A stretch of 54,603 nt of DNA from an uncultured Lachnospiraceae bacterium. GTDB lineage: Bacteria > Bacillota > Clostridia > Lachnospirales > Lachnospiraceae. The notes under the pieces were generated by a model that saw only the letters and a program-made list of their open reading frames with translations, had not been told where the DNA came from and searched no databases. The DNA lies in the NCBI GenBank assembly GCA_934330725.1, contig CAKRGM010000017.1, positions 1-54,603 of the forward strand, read 5' to 3'. Both the position numbers and the translations under genes were made by a program. This document shows, piece by piece, positions 18,249-26,787 of this stretch. The stretch's first letter is position 1. Each line of letters starts with the position of its first letter.

Positions 18249-19049
18249 TCAATTATCATGTATATGTGTGTCCGTTTCTGACACATCTGTATCCGGTGTA
18301 TCTGCTGTATCTGAACCGGTAAAATACTTTATTATTCCATTATACAATGCCTGTGCAACCTTCTGCTGATATTCTTCAGAATTAAGCAGCTGTGCTTCTC
18401 TGGGATTAGATAAAAATCCGCATTCTGCTATAACTGTCGGTGCAGATGTATGTAATAACATATAATATGTATTATCTGCCTTTTCAACACGCTCATTCTC
18501 CGGATCAAGTGTTTCTTTCAATGAGTCCTGTAATATATGTGCAAATTTTCTACCCTGCTGGGAATGCTTATAATAAAAAACCTGTGCCCCTGAAACCGAT
18601 GTACTCTGAAAGCTGTTCTGGTGTATACTTACTACCACATCCGGTTTGCACTTATCTATTATATCACATCTTTTTTTCATATCAGCAATCTTTTTATTAC
18701 TGTCACTTTCCGTATAAAGCCCGTTGTCATCCGTACGTGTCATTACTACATTTATCTGCGCCCCTTCAAGAAGCGATTTAAGCTTATATGCAATAGCAAT
18801 ATTTATATTTTTTTCAAGTATACCGTTACTGCTTTCTTTCCCCGGATCAATCCCGCCATGTCCGCTGTCAATTACAACTGTTTTCTTTGTAAAATCAATC
18901 TGAATGCTATCATCCTCATTGTAAATGCTTCTGCCATTCGTATTAATTCCATCTGGAAGCAGTACATACGCAGATACATAAACTGCAATAATCAGAAGCA
19001 CTGCCATAAGTATGTTAATCAGTCTTTTATGTTTATATTTCCTTACCAT
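18249..19049 (-). CDS. cwlD: N-acetylmuramoyl-L-alanine amidase, CwlD-like
   Basis: Zinc amidase of the Amidase_3 family, 266 aa with a single N-terminal membrane segment (about 11-31). Zinc ligands H64, E79 and H143 and catalytic E209 are present (DSGHGGIDPG, GILEKN, SIHQNS, IAECGFLSN). Size and lack of extra wall-binding repeats fit CwlD, which removes stem peptides so that muramic-delta-lactam can form in the spore cortex. The assignment implies a sporulating ancestry; a vegetative role cannot be excluded. It leads the run with sua5, ywlE-like, rpiB and dCMP deaminase, 44 bp upstream of sua5. Confidence 0.85.
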   Translation of the reverse strand: MVRKYKHKRLINILMAVLLIIAVYVSAYVLLPDGINTNGRSIYNEDDSIQIDFTKKTVVIDSGHGGIDPGKESSNGILEKNINIAIAYKLKSLLEGAQINVVMTRTDDNGLYTESDSNKKIADMKKRCDIIDKCKPDVVVSIHQNSFQSTSVSGAQVFYYKHSQQGRKFAHILQDSLKETLDPENERVEKADNTYYMLLHTSAPTVIAECGFLSNPREAQLLNSEEYQQKVAQALYNGIIKYFTGSDTADTPDTDVSETDTHIHDN

Positions 19050-19237
19050 ATATGAATTTCCATAAGATATATTGTTTATATAACCTATGCAGACATATAC
19101 TTAAAAATACATCCTGTGTTTTATATCCGAAGCACAGAACAATCCGTAAGGCATCTTTTAATTCCAACATTATCCAGTACGGCGTACAAAAATTAACCAG
19201 GACGGTGTACCAGTATACTTATACTTAATAATTATAA

Positions 19238-20947
19238 TTAATATTTAAGATTCTGATCAATTATATCCCATACCGATGGTGTCTCAAAACCAAGCTTCCA
19301 CTCTGCAACACCTGCCAGTTTATACTTTGAGTAAAGCTTCATCTTTGCTTCCAGGGATTTGTCATCTTCAAGCCATATCTTTACAGTGTTTCCATCTTTA
19401 CTAAACTCACAGTAATTCTGCCCTGTTGTCTCATCCCATGAATAACTTGCTCCATTTGATTTTATAAAATCAGCAGCATCCTGCATTCCGGCACTCTTAC
19501 ATGTAGTTTCGGTCCCATTAATTGTCCATATCCTTGTATAAAATGGAATTGCATTTATTACCTGTTCACTTGGGATTTCACTCGTAATATCCTGTATACC
19601 TTCCTCAACAAATTTAATTGATGCAACAGAACCTGCATCAGAGCCGGAATAATGCTCGTCATATCCCATAATTATTATATAGTCTGCAAAAGAAGCCTGC
19701 TCCTTTAGATTATAATATTCGTTATAGCTTTCCTTCTTGTAATTATCAGTGGACAATAAAATATTATTCTCATGACACCTTATTGAAAGCTCCCTTATAA
19801 ACTGTAAAAAATCCTTTGAAAATTCGGGTTTTACATTCTCAAAATCGATGTTAATACCATCATATCCATATCTTACCGCATCATTTATAATTATATCTAT
19901 CATCTTTTTTCTTTTGGAACATGATGAATACAGCTGCTTATAATCAACATTCTTATCGAAATCATTTATAAGCGGCCATACTTCAATATTTCCTGCATGC
20001 ATGCTTTTTACAAAATCAGCTGATGAAATATTACTCATATTGCCATCACTATCTGATATTGAATACCATGTAGGCGATATCGTATTTAAACATTTTGCAT
20101 CTTTAAGATAGTTTGATATCTGTGCATTTCCCGCCTGTGATGTTGTCTGAAACCATGCCATATTTATTTTATTCTGCTTAAGATTGTGCTTATAATCATC
20201 ACTATATGTCTGTTGTGGAATGACATCCGTAATATCTGCGTCTACTTTCGATGCCTTTATATACCCTGTAAACCCAGACTGCGTTCTCACCTGCATCCAG
20301 TCATCAACCGTTGAAATATACGTAAGCAAATCCCCTGACGATACATTCTCAAGTACCTTGCTTTTTATTCCGCCGCGGTAACGCACCTGTGTATCCTTTT
20401 TTACAGTAACACATTTTCTTTCATTAAGCCGGTCTATTACTAACCGGTCAGGATCCTTAATGTATACATATGATATATTGGTATATTTTGCAACATATTC
20501 AAAATTAAGATACGCTTTACCATCTATAAGCTTTACAATCGGTACCTCAGTCGTATAACTATTCCCATCTGTATCTGTAACAGAGGTATTATCTGGTGTA
20601 AAAATATATGTTTTTTCTGAATCAGTATAAAATACTGCCTTATTTTCTATATCATAATAAAATCTGACGTTAATGTTATCAGCTACATAATCCTGCGGAA
20701 GATATACGGAACCATCAATACTTATCCCAATATCATTATCCTTCTTATCATCCACCATAACCATAACCTTATCTGTATCATGGCTTATATCAAAATAGTC
20801 ATATGCGCTCATCTTCTGTGACACAGGTGCAAACCTTTTATAAATCAACACTGCCAAAATCAATATAATGCATATACTCATTAAACATCCGATTTTTATT
20901 TTCAAACTTACAGCTTTTCTTTTTTGTATTCTATCTTTACCAGACAT
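19238..20947 (-). CDS. membrane-anchored glycoside hydrolase family 18 protein with SH3 domain
   Basis: A 569-residue protein: membrane anchor (about 20-37), copper-amine-oxidase/stalk-like beta region (about 60-175), bacterial SH3 domain (about 178-235, ending GFTGYIKASKV), and GH18 catalytic domain (about 255-569). The active-site signature is DGINIDFE (363-370) with catalytic E370; Asn at the third acidic position is common in the spore-lytic YaaH/SleL branch. Likely cuts N-acetylglucosamine linkages in cell wall or cortex. ATG at 20947 chosen for GGGAG five bases upstream. Single-gene unit with its own promoter. Confidence 0.87.
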   Translation of the reverse strand: MSGKDRIQKRKAVSLKIKIGCLMSICIILILAVLIYKRFAPVSQKMSAYDYFDISHDTDKVMVMVDDKKDNDIGISIDGSVYLPQDYVADNINVRFYYDIENKAVFYTDSEKTYIFTPDNTSVTDTDGNSYTTEVPIVKLIDGKAYLNFEYVAKYTNISYVYIKDPDRLVIDRLNERKCVTVKKDTQVRYRGGIKSKVLENVSSGDLLTYISTVDDWMQVRTQSGFTGYIKASKVDADITDVIPQQTYSDDYKHNLKQNKINMAWFQTTSQAGNAQISNYLKDAKCLNTISPTWYSISDSDGNMSNISSADFVKSMHAGNIEVWPLINDFDKNVDYKQLYSSCSKRKKMIDIIINDAVRYGYDGINIDFENVKPEFSKDFLQFIRELSIRCHENNILLSTDNYKKESYNEYYNLKEQASFADYIIIMGYDEHYSGSDAGSVASIKFVEEGIQDITSEIPSEQVINAIPFYTRIWTINGTETTCKSAGMQDAADFIKSNGASYSWDETTGQNYCEFSKDGNTVKIWLEDDKSLEAKMKLYSKYKLAGVAEWKLGFETPSVWDIIDQNLKY

Positions 20948-21016
20948 AGAAACTCCCTTCCCCAAATGTGAGTTTTATTATTTAATTCTGTCAAATCCTT
21001 CTGACTGTATTTATAT

Positions 21017-21045
21017 ATTATAAACGAACTTTGATGTTTACTCAA
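21017..21045 (-). promoter_or_regulatory. predicted promoter of the GH18 gene
   Basis: On minus: TTGAGT (21045-21040), 17-bp spacer, TATAAT (21022-21017), about 70 bp before the start codon. Confidence 0.55.
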
Positions 21046-21084
21046 TAATATTTCATTTAAATCGGGATATCCCCAACATTATAA

Positions 21085-21114
21085 AACCGGGATTTTTTTA
21101 CAAAAACCCCAGTT
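21085..21114 (-). terminator. terminator of the kinase / MinD-like operon
   Basis: On minus, AACTGGGGTTTTT pairs over 13 positions (with G-U pairs) with AAAAATCCCGGTT, closing a GTAA tetraloop, and is followed by TTATAATG. A second small hairpin GTCAC/GTGAC (21119-21137) precedes it. Confidence 0.55.
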
Positions 21115-21141
21115 TTATGTCACAAAGGGGTCGTGACTTTA

Positions 21142-21188
21142 TGTAACTTTTTATAATATTTCTGTAACTTATAATTCTTCTGTAACTT
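21142..21188. repeat. three TGTAACTT direct repeats
   Basis: TGTAACTT occurs at 21142-21149, 21163-21170 and 21181-21188, spaced 21 and 18 bases, about two helical turns. They lie between the MinD-like gene and the GH18 promoter. Confidence 0.5.
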
Positions 21189-21246
21189 TTGTAATATAAT
21201 TTTTCAAACCCGTAAAGATACATTACGTAATCATTTTTGTTTCTAA

Positions 21247-21843
21247 CTAACTAAACAGCAGCTTTTCCAGCCACATAATACTATCAGGTGAAATATATAA
21301 CGGATCCGGCTCAAACGGCACTTTTATGATATTACACCCAAAATTTTTTTCCACAGCTTCAAGGCTTTCCTCATTATAAGAAAATGCAACACACTTATAT
21401 GCATCCACGGCAATATCCTTATTATTATAAAGAAACTTTTTTAATTCCCGCTGTTTCCATGTATTAACCGAACTGGTAACTACTCTTACATCACTGCATA
21501 AAAATTCTTCAATGCACCCATCATACAGGTAGTGCATATCAATCACAATAATTTCATAATCCATTGCGAAAATTTTAGCAAGCTCACTAAAACTGCCTGC
21601 TTTGTAAAAAAACATGTTATGGTAATAAAAAGCTTTTATTTTTTCAGATACAGCTCCTGTTTCCATTCTGATCTTCATAAAATCATTACTGTCATTATAC
21701 TCGATAAGAGCGACTTTTATTCCAAGCACATTTGCCAGATAATTTGCTGTCATTATGGAAAGATGTGTATTCCCTACACCTGTTTCTATTCCCATTATAC
21801 TAATGAGCCTTATTTTCTTTTTCTGAATGTACCTCTTTATCAT
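21247..21843 (-). CDS. MinD/ParA-like protein with altered P-loop
   Basis: A 198-residue protein with a SIMI-class NTPase outline. The P-loop position reads GIETGVGNTH (18-27): the signature lysine of GVGKT is Asn and the next hydroxyl residue pair ends in His. A Walker A-prime-like strand VALIEYND and a Walker B-like IIVIDMHY follow. The same GVGxTHL motif occurs in the C-terminal half of the kinase encoded just upstream, so the two are probably related partners. Start uncertain: I use the ATG at 21843, which overlaps the upstream gene by 44 bp; the SD is weak and longer TTG-initiated forms exist. Function unknown. Confidence 0.65.
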   Translation of the reverse strand: MIKRYIQKKKIRLISIMGIETGVGNTHLSIMTANYLANVLGIKVALIEYNDSNDFMKIRMETGAVSEKIKAFYYHNMFFYKAGSFSELAKIFAMDYEIIVIDMHYLYDGCIEEFLCSDVRVVTSSVNTWKQRELKKFLYNNKDIAVDAYKCVAFSYNEESLEAVEKNFGCNIIKVPFEPDPLYISPDSIMWLEKLLFS

Positions 21844-23326
21844 ATGACATTCTGATGTTATTTTCTTTTTTTCTAACTTTTTTTCTAAATGAAGTTTTAA
21901 TCTTCCCAACTATGCTGTAAAAACTCCTTTCTATCCCATATGTCTTCTTATCAGATATACATAATCCGGGAAATGCCTCATTTAATGATTCTTTAAAGCT
22001 TTCTTCTAAAATATCACTTTTGTCATTATAATCATATATACATGGGATTCTATATACATTCTTTCTCTGTAGAATGCCCGCTATTTTATAAAAGCTTCTC
22101 CCACTTATGTGATTTAAAAAAATATGTAAATCATCGGACTCACCAGCTATATCTGAACACTGCATATCATAATCATATCTGATTACATCGACCAGGATTT
22201 TCATACTGCTGCAACCGTATTTCTTATCCCATATATTTTCACTTTCATAATAATCTGTACTGCTGCCACAATCAATTATTCTAAAATCATAATCAGATAT
22301 ATCGTATTTTACTGTCTCGCTGTATCCCGGAAGAATATTTATTCCTTTGTAATAAAACGTTCCGTCTCTGCATATACTACCTTTTAGTGCCATGCTTCTT
22401 AAATCGTTTCTTCGGCTATCTTCTATACATACAGTTTTATATTTTCTTTTTGCCAGAAAAGATGCAAGACACAGACATAAATGTGTTGCTCCAACACCAC
22501 TTCTTCTACCATAAACATATATATTGTGAGACTTTCCAGTAACCTGTTTTTTATTCACATACAAAAGCTGTTCTAAATCCTTTCTTATATCCTTAACTGA
22601 CTTATAACGCAGCATTCTGTTGTGTCTTATACATTTGTTATATATTGGATTTAACTTTTTTTGATTAAGCATATCTGCACTCTGCAGATTACTTAAAACA
22701 GACTGTATATTCCCATTAGCGGCCATATACTTAAGCAACATTCCTAACCCATAAATATCTGCTGAATAACTCAGTTTTTTGCAATGATACTGCTCCGGTG
22801 CTGCAAAACCTACAGTTCCATAACATTTTAAAACTTCATCGTCAGAATTAATAACCTGTGAGCTGTCATAATCTATAATACTTACAGTATCATTATTATC
22901 TACTATTATGTTATCTGGTTTAAGATCAAGATATACAATACTCATGCCATCCATATTATGCAAATATTCCAGTATTTTACATATACTAATACCGATTCGG
23001 GCAATCTGTCTATAAGACATATTAGTGTGTTCTTTTATATATTCCGTCAAACATTTACCAGAAATATATTCTTCAATAATGCAGATACTATCATTACAAT
23101 CATATATATCATAGATTATTGGAATGCCTGAATGTTTAAAATTCTTTATAAGATGCGCTTCTTTTAATATCCTTCTGTAATCAGAGTTCTCTTTGCGCAT
23201 AACCTTCGCTATCCGCTTTACGTCAAGTGCCTTATGTCTGACAAGATATACCTCTGAATGCAAAGTTTTTCTAATTATATTAAGTATCTCATACTTATCA
23301 TCTATTAATTTAAAATACCTTCTCAC
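21800..23326 (-). CDS. Ser/Thr kinase fused to a MinD/ParA-like domain
   Basis: 508 aa. Residues 12-255 form a eukaryotic-type protein kinase: K41 (AKVM), E56, catalytic loop YLDLKPDNI (132-140, with YLD in place of HRD), DYD instead of DFG (152-154), APE (176-178). The glycine-rich loop is weak (KTLHSEVYLV). Residues 265-480 resemble a MinD/ParA fold with the P-loop replaced by GRRSGVGATH (273-282). No transmembrane segment or PASTA repeats, so it is cytosolic, unlike PrkC. Key kinase residues are present, so phosphotransfer is plausible. GTG start at 23326; AAAGGA directly abuts it, and a five-codon frame ATGATGCGAAAGGAGTGA overlaps the start. Function unknown. Confidence 0.8.
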   Translation of the reverse strand: MRRYFKLIDDKYEILNIIRKTLHSEVYLVRHKALDVKRIAKVMRKENSDYRRILKEAHLIKNFKHSGIPIIYDIYDCNDSICIIEEYISGKCLTEYIKEHTNMSYRQIARIGISICKILEYLHNMDGMSIVYLDLKPDNIIVDNNDTVSIIDYDSSQVINSDDEVLKCYGTVGFAAPEQYHCKKLSYSADIYGLGMLLKYMAANGNIQSVLSNLQSADMLNQKKLNPIYNKCIRHNRMLRYKSVKDIRKDLEQLLYVNKKQVTGKSHNIYVYGRRSGVGATHLCLCLASFLAKRKYKTVCIEDSRRNDLRSMALKGSICRDGTFYYKGINILPGYSETVKYDISDYDFRIIDCGSSTDYYESENIWDKKYGCSSMKILVDVIRYDYDMQCSDIAGESDDLHIFLNHISGRSFYKIAGILQRKNVYRIPCIYDYNDKSDILEESFKESLNEAFPGLCISDKKTYGIERSFYSIVGKIKTSFRKKVRKKENNIRMSYDKEVHSEKENKAH

Positions 23327-23362
23327 TCCTTTCGCATCATGTTACTGTCTCTCACATAAAGA

Positions 23363-23391
23363 ATTATACATCATTATTATTTTATTTTCAA
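23363..23391 (-). promoter_or_regulatory. predicted promoter of the kinase operon
   Basis: On minus: TTGAAA (23391-23386), 17-bp spacer, TATAAT (23368-23363), about 37 bp before the GTG start. Confidence 0.6.
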
Positions 23392-23529
23392 TATATTTTT
23401 TATATTATTTGTTTACAAGCGATTTCTATAATATCCAGCATATATAAACACTGTTCTCTTATGCGTCTGACCTTAATGCTGATACAAAAACATATGATTA
23501 ACACCTGTAATATTTCTTTATAAAAATAT

Positions 23530-23558
23530 TTGAAATTTTTATGACTTTATAATAAAAT
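23530..23558 (+). promoter_or_regulatory. predicted promoter of mecA
   Basis: TTGAAA (23530-23535), 17-bp spacer, TAAAAT (23553-23558). The 310-bp divergent spacer 23327-23636 otherwise holds only the kinase promoter and AT-rich sequence. Confidence 0.45.
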
Positions 23559-23636
23559 TATATGAAATATATTATTTACATATCCATTAAAAATGGGTAT
23601 TATAAAATTAAGATAATAGCGATAGGAAGTGATTAT

Positions 23637-24530
23637 ATGAAGATTGAAAAATTAAGTGACAACCAGATACGCTGCACACTTACCAAGGCTGATTTAGCAT
23701 CACGACAACTTAAGATCAGTGAACTTGCTTATGGCAGTGAAAAAGCGAAAGAACTTTTCCGCGATATGATGCAGCAGGCTTCCTATGAACTTGGATTTGA
23801 AGCAGATGATATTCCTTTAATGATTGAAGCAATTCCTGTTTCTTCTGAATGCATTATATTAATTGTCACTAAAGTTGACGATCCAGAAGAATTAGATACT
23901 CGTTTTTCAAAGTTTTCACCTTCTGATATTGATGACTTTAATACGATGGAAGATCTTTATACAGATCAGCTTGAGAATATTGAAACAATAGAATCAGATA
24001 ATGACAGCGATTTATCCGACACTAATGATGATAATATTCTTACTGATGATGTTATGGATTTATTTAGTAAAGTTAAAAATTACCTCAATAATTCAATAAA
24101 TAAAAAGAATGATTCTGATAAAAAAGGTAGTATTGATAAATCCGATAATTTTGTACCTCTTCATGAATCACTTAAAAAGGATAATACAAAAAGTACAAAA
24201 TCATCAAATGAATCAGATAATCCTTTATCATCAGATAAAATTATCCGTACTTTTATTTTCAATAAGCTCGACACTGTATGCGATGCTGCTGCAATAATAG
24301 CATCTATTTATAATGATAAAAGTTCTTTGTATAAAGATAAAAGAACCTCGACATATTATCTTATATTAGAAAAAGTAACATGTCCTGCTGTAAACTTTAA
24401 CAAAGCATGTAATATCTTATCTGAATATTCTGATAAAGAAATAAGTGTTAATAACCGCATTAATTTCTTCGATGAACATTTTGAATGCCTTGTACGTGAT
24501 CGTGCAGTATATGTTATGTCAAAGATGTAA
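23637..24530 (+). CDS. mecA: MecA-like ClpC adaptor protein
   Basis: A 298-residue adaptor that in Bacillus delivers substrates such as ComK to ClpC-ClpP. The N-terminus MKIEKLSDNQIRCTLTKADL is the MecA substrate-binding signature; an acidic, Lys/Ser/Asp-rich linker (about 95-200) leads to the C-terminal ClpC-binding domain (about 205-298). The linker is long for the family. I start at 23637 (AGGAAGTG upstream); the open frame runs 75 bases further 5' without similarity. Closed by a strong terminator. Confidence 0.88.
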   Translation: MKIEKLSDNQIRCTLTKADLASRQLKISELAYGSEKAKELFRDMMQQASYELGFEADDIPLMIEAIPVSSECIILIVTKVDDPEELDTRFSKFSPSDIDDFNTMEDLYTDQLENIETIESDNDSDLSDTNDDNILTDDVMDLFSKVKNYLNNSINKKNDSDKKGSIDKSDNFVPLHESLKKDNTKSTKSSNESDNPLSSDKIIRTFIFNKLDTVCDAAAIIASIYNDKSSLYKDKRTSTYYLILEKVTCPAVNFNKACNILSEYSDKEISVNNRINFFDEHFECLVRDRAVYVMSKM

Positions 24531-24558
24531 ACTTATATAACCAAACTTATATAATACA

Positions 24559-24600
24559 AAAAGAGATTGTCACTATTTAGTATGACAATCTCTTTTACTT
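24559..24600 (+). terminator. Rho-independent terminator of mecA
   Basis: AAGAGATTGTCA and TGACAATCTCTT form a perfect stem around a 9-10-nt loop, followed by TTACTTTAT. It faces the DUF1858 gene and could serve both. Confidence 0.8.
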
Positions 24601-24629
24601 TATAAGATTATATCTGATTTTATTTTAAA

Positions 24630-24836
24630 TTAACCAACTGATTCAAGATAATTGTTTATATCTTCCATCAGGCTGTCACAATCCATTCCATGCACCATAG
24701 CAGCTTCTTCTATTGTTTCACCTGCTGATGATGGGCAGCCAACACAATGCATTCCTGCACTCATAAGTATTGGAACGATCCCTGCATCAATCTGTATTGC
24801 TTCACCAATTGTTGTATCCTTGGTTATCTTTGCCAT
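24630..24836 (-). CDS. DUF1858 domain protein
   Basis: A 68-residue cytosolic protein matching the DUF1858 family: TTIGEAIQIDAGIVPILMSAGMHCVGCPSS. C31 and C34 form a CxxC in a conserved loop, also seen in relatives fused to hybrid-cluster or redox proteins; the role is not established. Strong SD (AGGAGG). Its promoter has a perfect -35 and overlaps a dyad (listed separately). A ferredoxin gene is divergent next door, consistent with redox or metal biology but not proof. Confidence 0.88.
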   Translation of the reverse strand: MAKITKDTTIGEAIQIDAGIVPILMSAGMHCVGCPSSAGETIEEAAMVHGMDCDSLMEDINNYLESVG

Positions 24837-24867
24837 AATTATATTTCCTCCTTATATCATTAGGTTC

Positions 24868-24909
24868 AGTTAGTATTCTAACTATAATATTGATACTCAT
24901 AATTGTCAA
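24868..24909 (-). promoter_or_regulatory. promoter of the DUF1858 gene with overlapping dyad
   Basis: On minus: TTGACA (24909-24904), 17-bp spacer, TATAGT (24886-24881). A perfect dyad AGTTAG-TATT-CTAACT (24868-24883) overlaps the -10. TTAGGTT at 24860-24866 adjoins it, together resembling half of a DtxR-type box. Confidence 0.6.
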
Positions 24910-25042
24910 GTAATTGATTCTTTTTCAGGCGCATATTTAAAAATTTTATTTTTTGTTCTATCTTTTTTTATTATTCCCTTAATTTTTTTTAATATTAATA
25001 TTTTTAATACTGTATTTTAATAAATTGTATATATCGTTATTG

Positions 25043-25071
25043 TTGATTTTTTTTCATTATCATCGTATAAT
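25043..25071 (+). promoter_or_regulatory. predicted promoter of the ferredoxin gene
   Basis: TTGATT (25043-25048), 17-bp spacer, TATAAT (25066-25071), 31 bp before the ATG. Confidence 0.6.
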
Positions 25072-25102
25072 CAGTATATCAATTATCAAGGAGGAATCAA
25101 TT

Positions 25103-25273
25103 ATGGCATACGTAATTAACGATGACTGCATCAACTGTGGCGCATGTGCTGCCGGATGTCCAGTAGAAGCTATATCAGAAGGTGATACACATATGGAAAT
25201 CAATCCTGATATCTGTATTGATTGTGGTGCTTGCGCTGGTACATGTCCAGTAGGTGCTCCTAATCCACAGTAG
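25103..25273 (+). CDS. 2[4Fe-4S] ferredoxin, clostridial type
   Basis: A 56-residue electron carrier with two CxxCxxCxxxCP clusters: CINCGACAAGCP and CIDCGACAGTCP. Such ferredoxins serve pyruvate:ferredoxin oxidoreductase, hydrogenase and Rnf in anaerobes, which supports an anaerobic host. Start at 25103 with AAGGAGG upstream; the longer open frame would add a spurious hydrophobic leader. Confidence 0.96.
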   Translation: MAYVINDDCINCGACAAGCPVEAISEGDTHMEINPDICIDCGACAGTCPVGAPNPQ

Positions 25274-25340
25274 TATCAGGTTATCCATTTTATTATGGAA
25301 TACAATTTGTCTATGAAAATCAAGCCGCAAGGCACAAAAT

Positions 25341-25377
25341 AAAAACAGCATCCAACAAATCACCGGATGCTGTTTTT
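25341..25377. terminator. bidirectional terminator between ferredoxin gene and dnaB
   Basis: AAAAACAGCATCC (25341-25353) pairs with GGATGCTGTTTTT (25364-25376). Runs of A on the left and T on the right make it usable by the converging genes on both strands. Confidence 0.85.
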
Positions 25378-25446
25378 ATTTTATCCTAACTTGTATTATT
25401 GCACTTTATATACACTGCAAAAATTGATTTTTTGTTAATTTTCTTA

Positions 25447-26787
25447 TCAGTCTCTTGCAAGCAGATCTGCAAACCTTGTCTGCTGTGGTATCCATGCCAT
25501 TTTTACAGTCCCTATTGGACCATTTCTTTGTTTTGCAATAATTACTTCTGCAATTCCTTTTAACTCTGTATCATGATTATAGTAATCATCTCTGTACAAA
25601 AACATTACTACATCAGCATCCTGTTCAATGGCTCCTGATTCTCTAAGGTCTGAAAGCATTGGTCTGTGATCAGGTCTTTGCTCAACTGCACGGCTAAGCT
25701 GTGACAATGTTACTACCGGAACATCAAGTTCACGTGCCAGAGCCTTTAATGATCTTGATATATCTGATATTTCCTGCTGTCTTGACTCTGTTCTTCCTCT
25801 TCCACTTCCACTCATTAACTGAAGGTAATCGATTATTACAAGGCCAAGATTGTTTTCCATCTTATACTTCCTGCATTTTGAACGTAATTCTGCAATTGAT
25901 ATACCAGGAGTATCATCAATTATAAGTGATGATTTTGCAATACCGTCGGCACCTTCAATTATTTTTCCCCAGTCATTTGAATCAAGATGTCCTTTCCTGA
26001 TCTTATCGGCATCCACGGATGATTCAAGAGACAGCATACGATTGACCAGTTGTACATTTGACATTTCCAGACTGAATACTGCTGTTGTAATCCCCTGCTT
26101 TATTGCAACATTTTCTGCTATGTTTAATACAAATGCAGTTTTACCCATTGATGGACGTGCCGCAATCAGTACAAAATCTGATGGCTGCAGTCCTGATAAA
26201 TATGAATCAAGATCCTTAAATCCCGTTGGCACTCCCGTAACTGCACCCCTGTTCTTTGCAGCCATTGATATCTTATCAAGTGCCTCAAGAACGACCTTAT
26301 CAATTGGCAAATATTCTCTTACACCTTTGCTTTTTACAAGATCAAATATCTGCTTTTCTACATCAGCGAGTATATCCTCGGTTGAATCACTGCCCGTATA
26401 GCACTGATTTGCAATTTTTTCATTTACATGTATAATATTTCGCAAAACTGCCTTATCTTTTACTATTTTAGAATATTGTCTGATATTCGCAGATGTCGGC
26501 ACAGATTCTAGCAGTTCTCTTATAAATTCAAGACTGTACACTTCCGGTGGAACATTCTTTTCTTTTAATTTTTCCTGCAGAGTAACAATATCTACAATCT
26601 TGCCATCGTTATTCATATCAGTCATAGCCTGAAACATTACCCCATACTGCTTATGATAGAAATCCTCCTGCGTAAGAATCTCTCCTGCAGTTATGATTGC
26701 CTGTTTATCCATTATCATAGAACCAACAACTGACTGTTCTGCCTCGAGACTATTTGGCATAATCCTTGTAATAGTGGTATCTTCCAT
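25447..26787 (-). CDS. dnaB: replicative DNA helicase DnaB
   Basis: Hexameric 5'-3' helicase of the replisome, 446 aa. The N-terminal collar domain (MPNSLEAEQSVVGSM, about 11-25) is followed by the RecA-like domain with Walker A ARPSMGKTAF, Walker B LVIIDYLQLM, and the DLRESGAIEQDADVVMFL segment. The start overlaps the rplI stop (TAATG). The gdpP-rplI-dnaB order is the classical Firmicute arrangement. Its presumed loader is at 6272-7279. Confidence 0.97.
   Translation of the reverse strand: MEDTTITRIMPNSLEAEQSVVGSMIMDKQAIITAGEILTQEDFYHKQYGVMFQAMTDMNNDGKIVDIVTLQEKLKEKNVPPEVYSLEFIRELLESVPTSANIRQYSKIVKDKAVLRNIIHVNEKIANQCYTGSDSTEDILADVEKQIFDLVKSKGVREYLPIDKVVLEALDKISMAAKNRGAVTGVPTGFKDLDSYLSGLQPSDFVLIAARPSMGKTAFVLNIAENVAIKQGITTAVFSLEMSNVQLVNRMLSLESSVDADKIRKGHLDSNDWGKIIEGADGIAKSSLIIDDTPGISIAELRSKCRKYKMENNLGLVIIDYLQLMSGSGRGRTESRQQEISDISRSLKALARELDVPVVTLSQLSRAVEQRPDHRPMLSDLRESGAIEQDADVVMFLYRDDYYNHDTELKGIAEVIIAKQRNGPIGTVKMAWIPQQTRFADLLARD

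Noticed and set aside
20966..21246. Possible c-di-AMP (ydaO-type) riboswitch before the SH3/GH18 gene
   Set aside because: Gene type and hairpins made it worth checking, but the conserved ydaO core is not visible and the main hairpin reads as a terminator.
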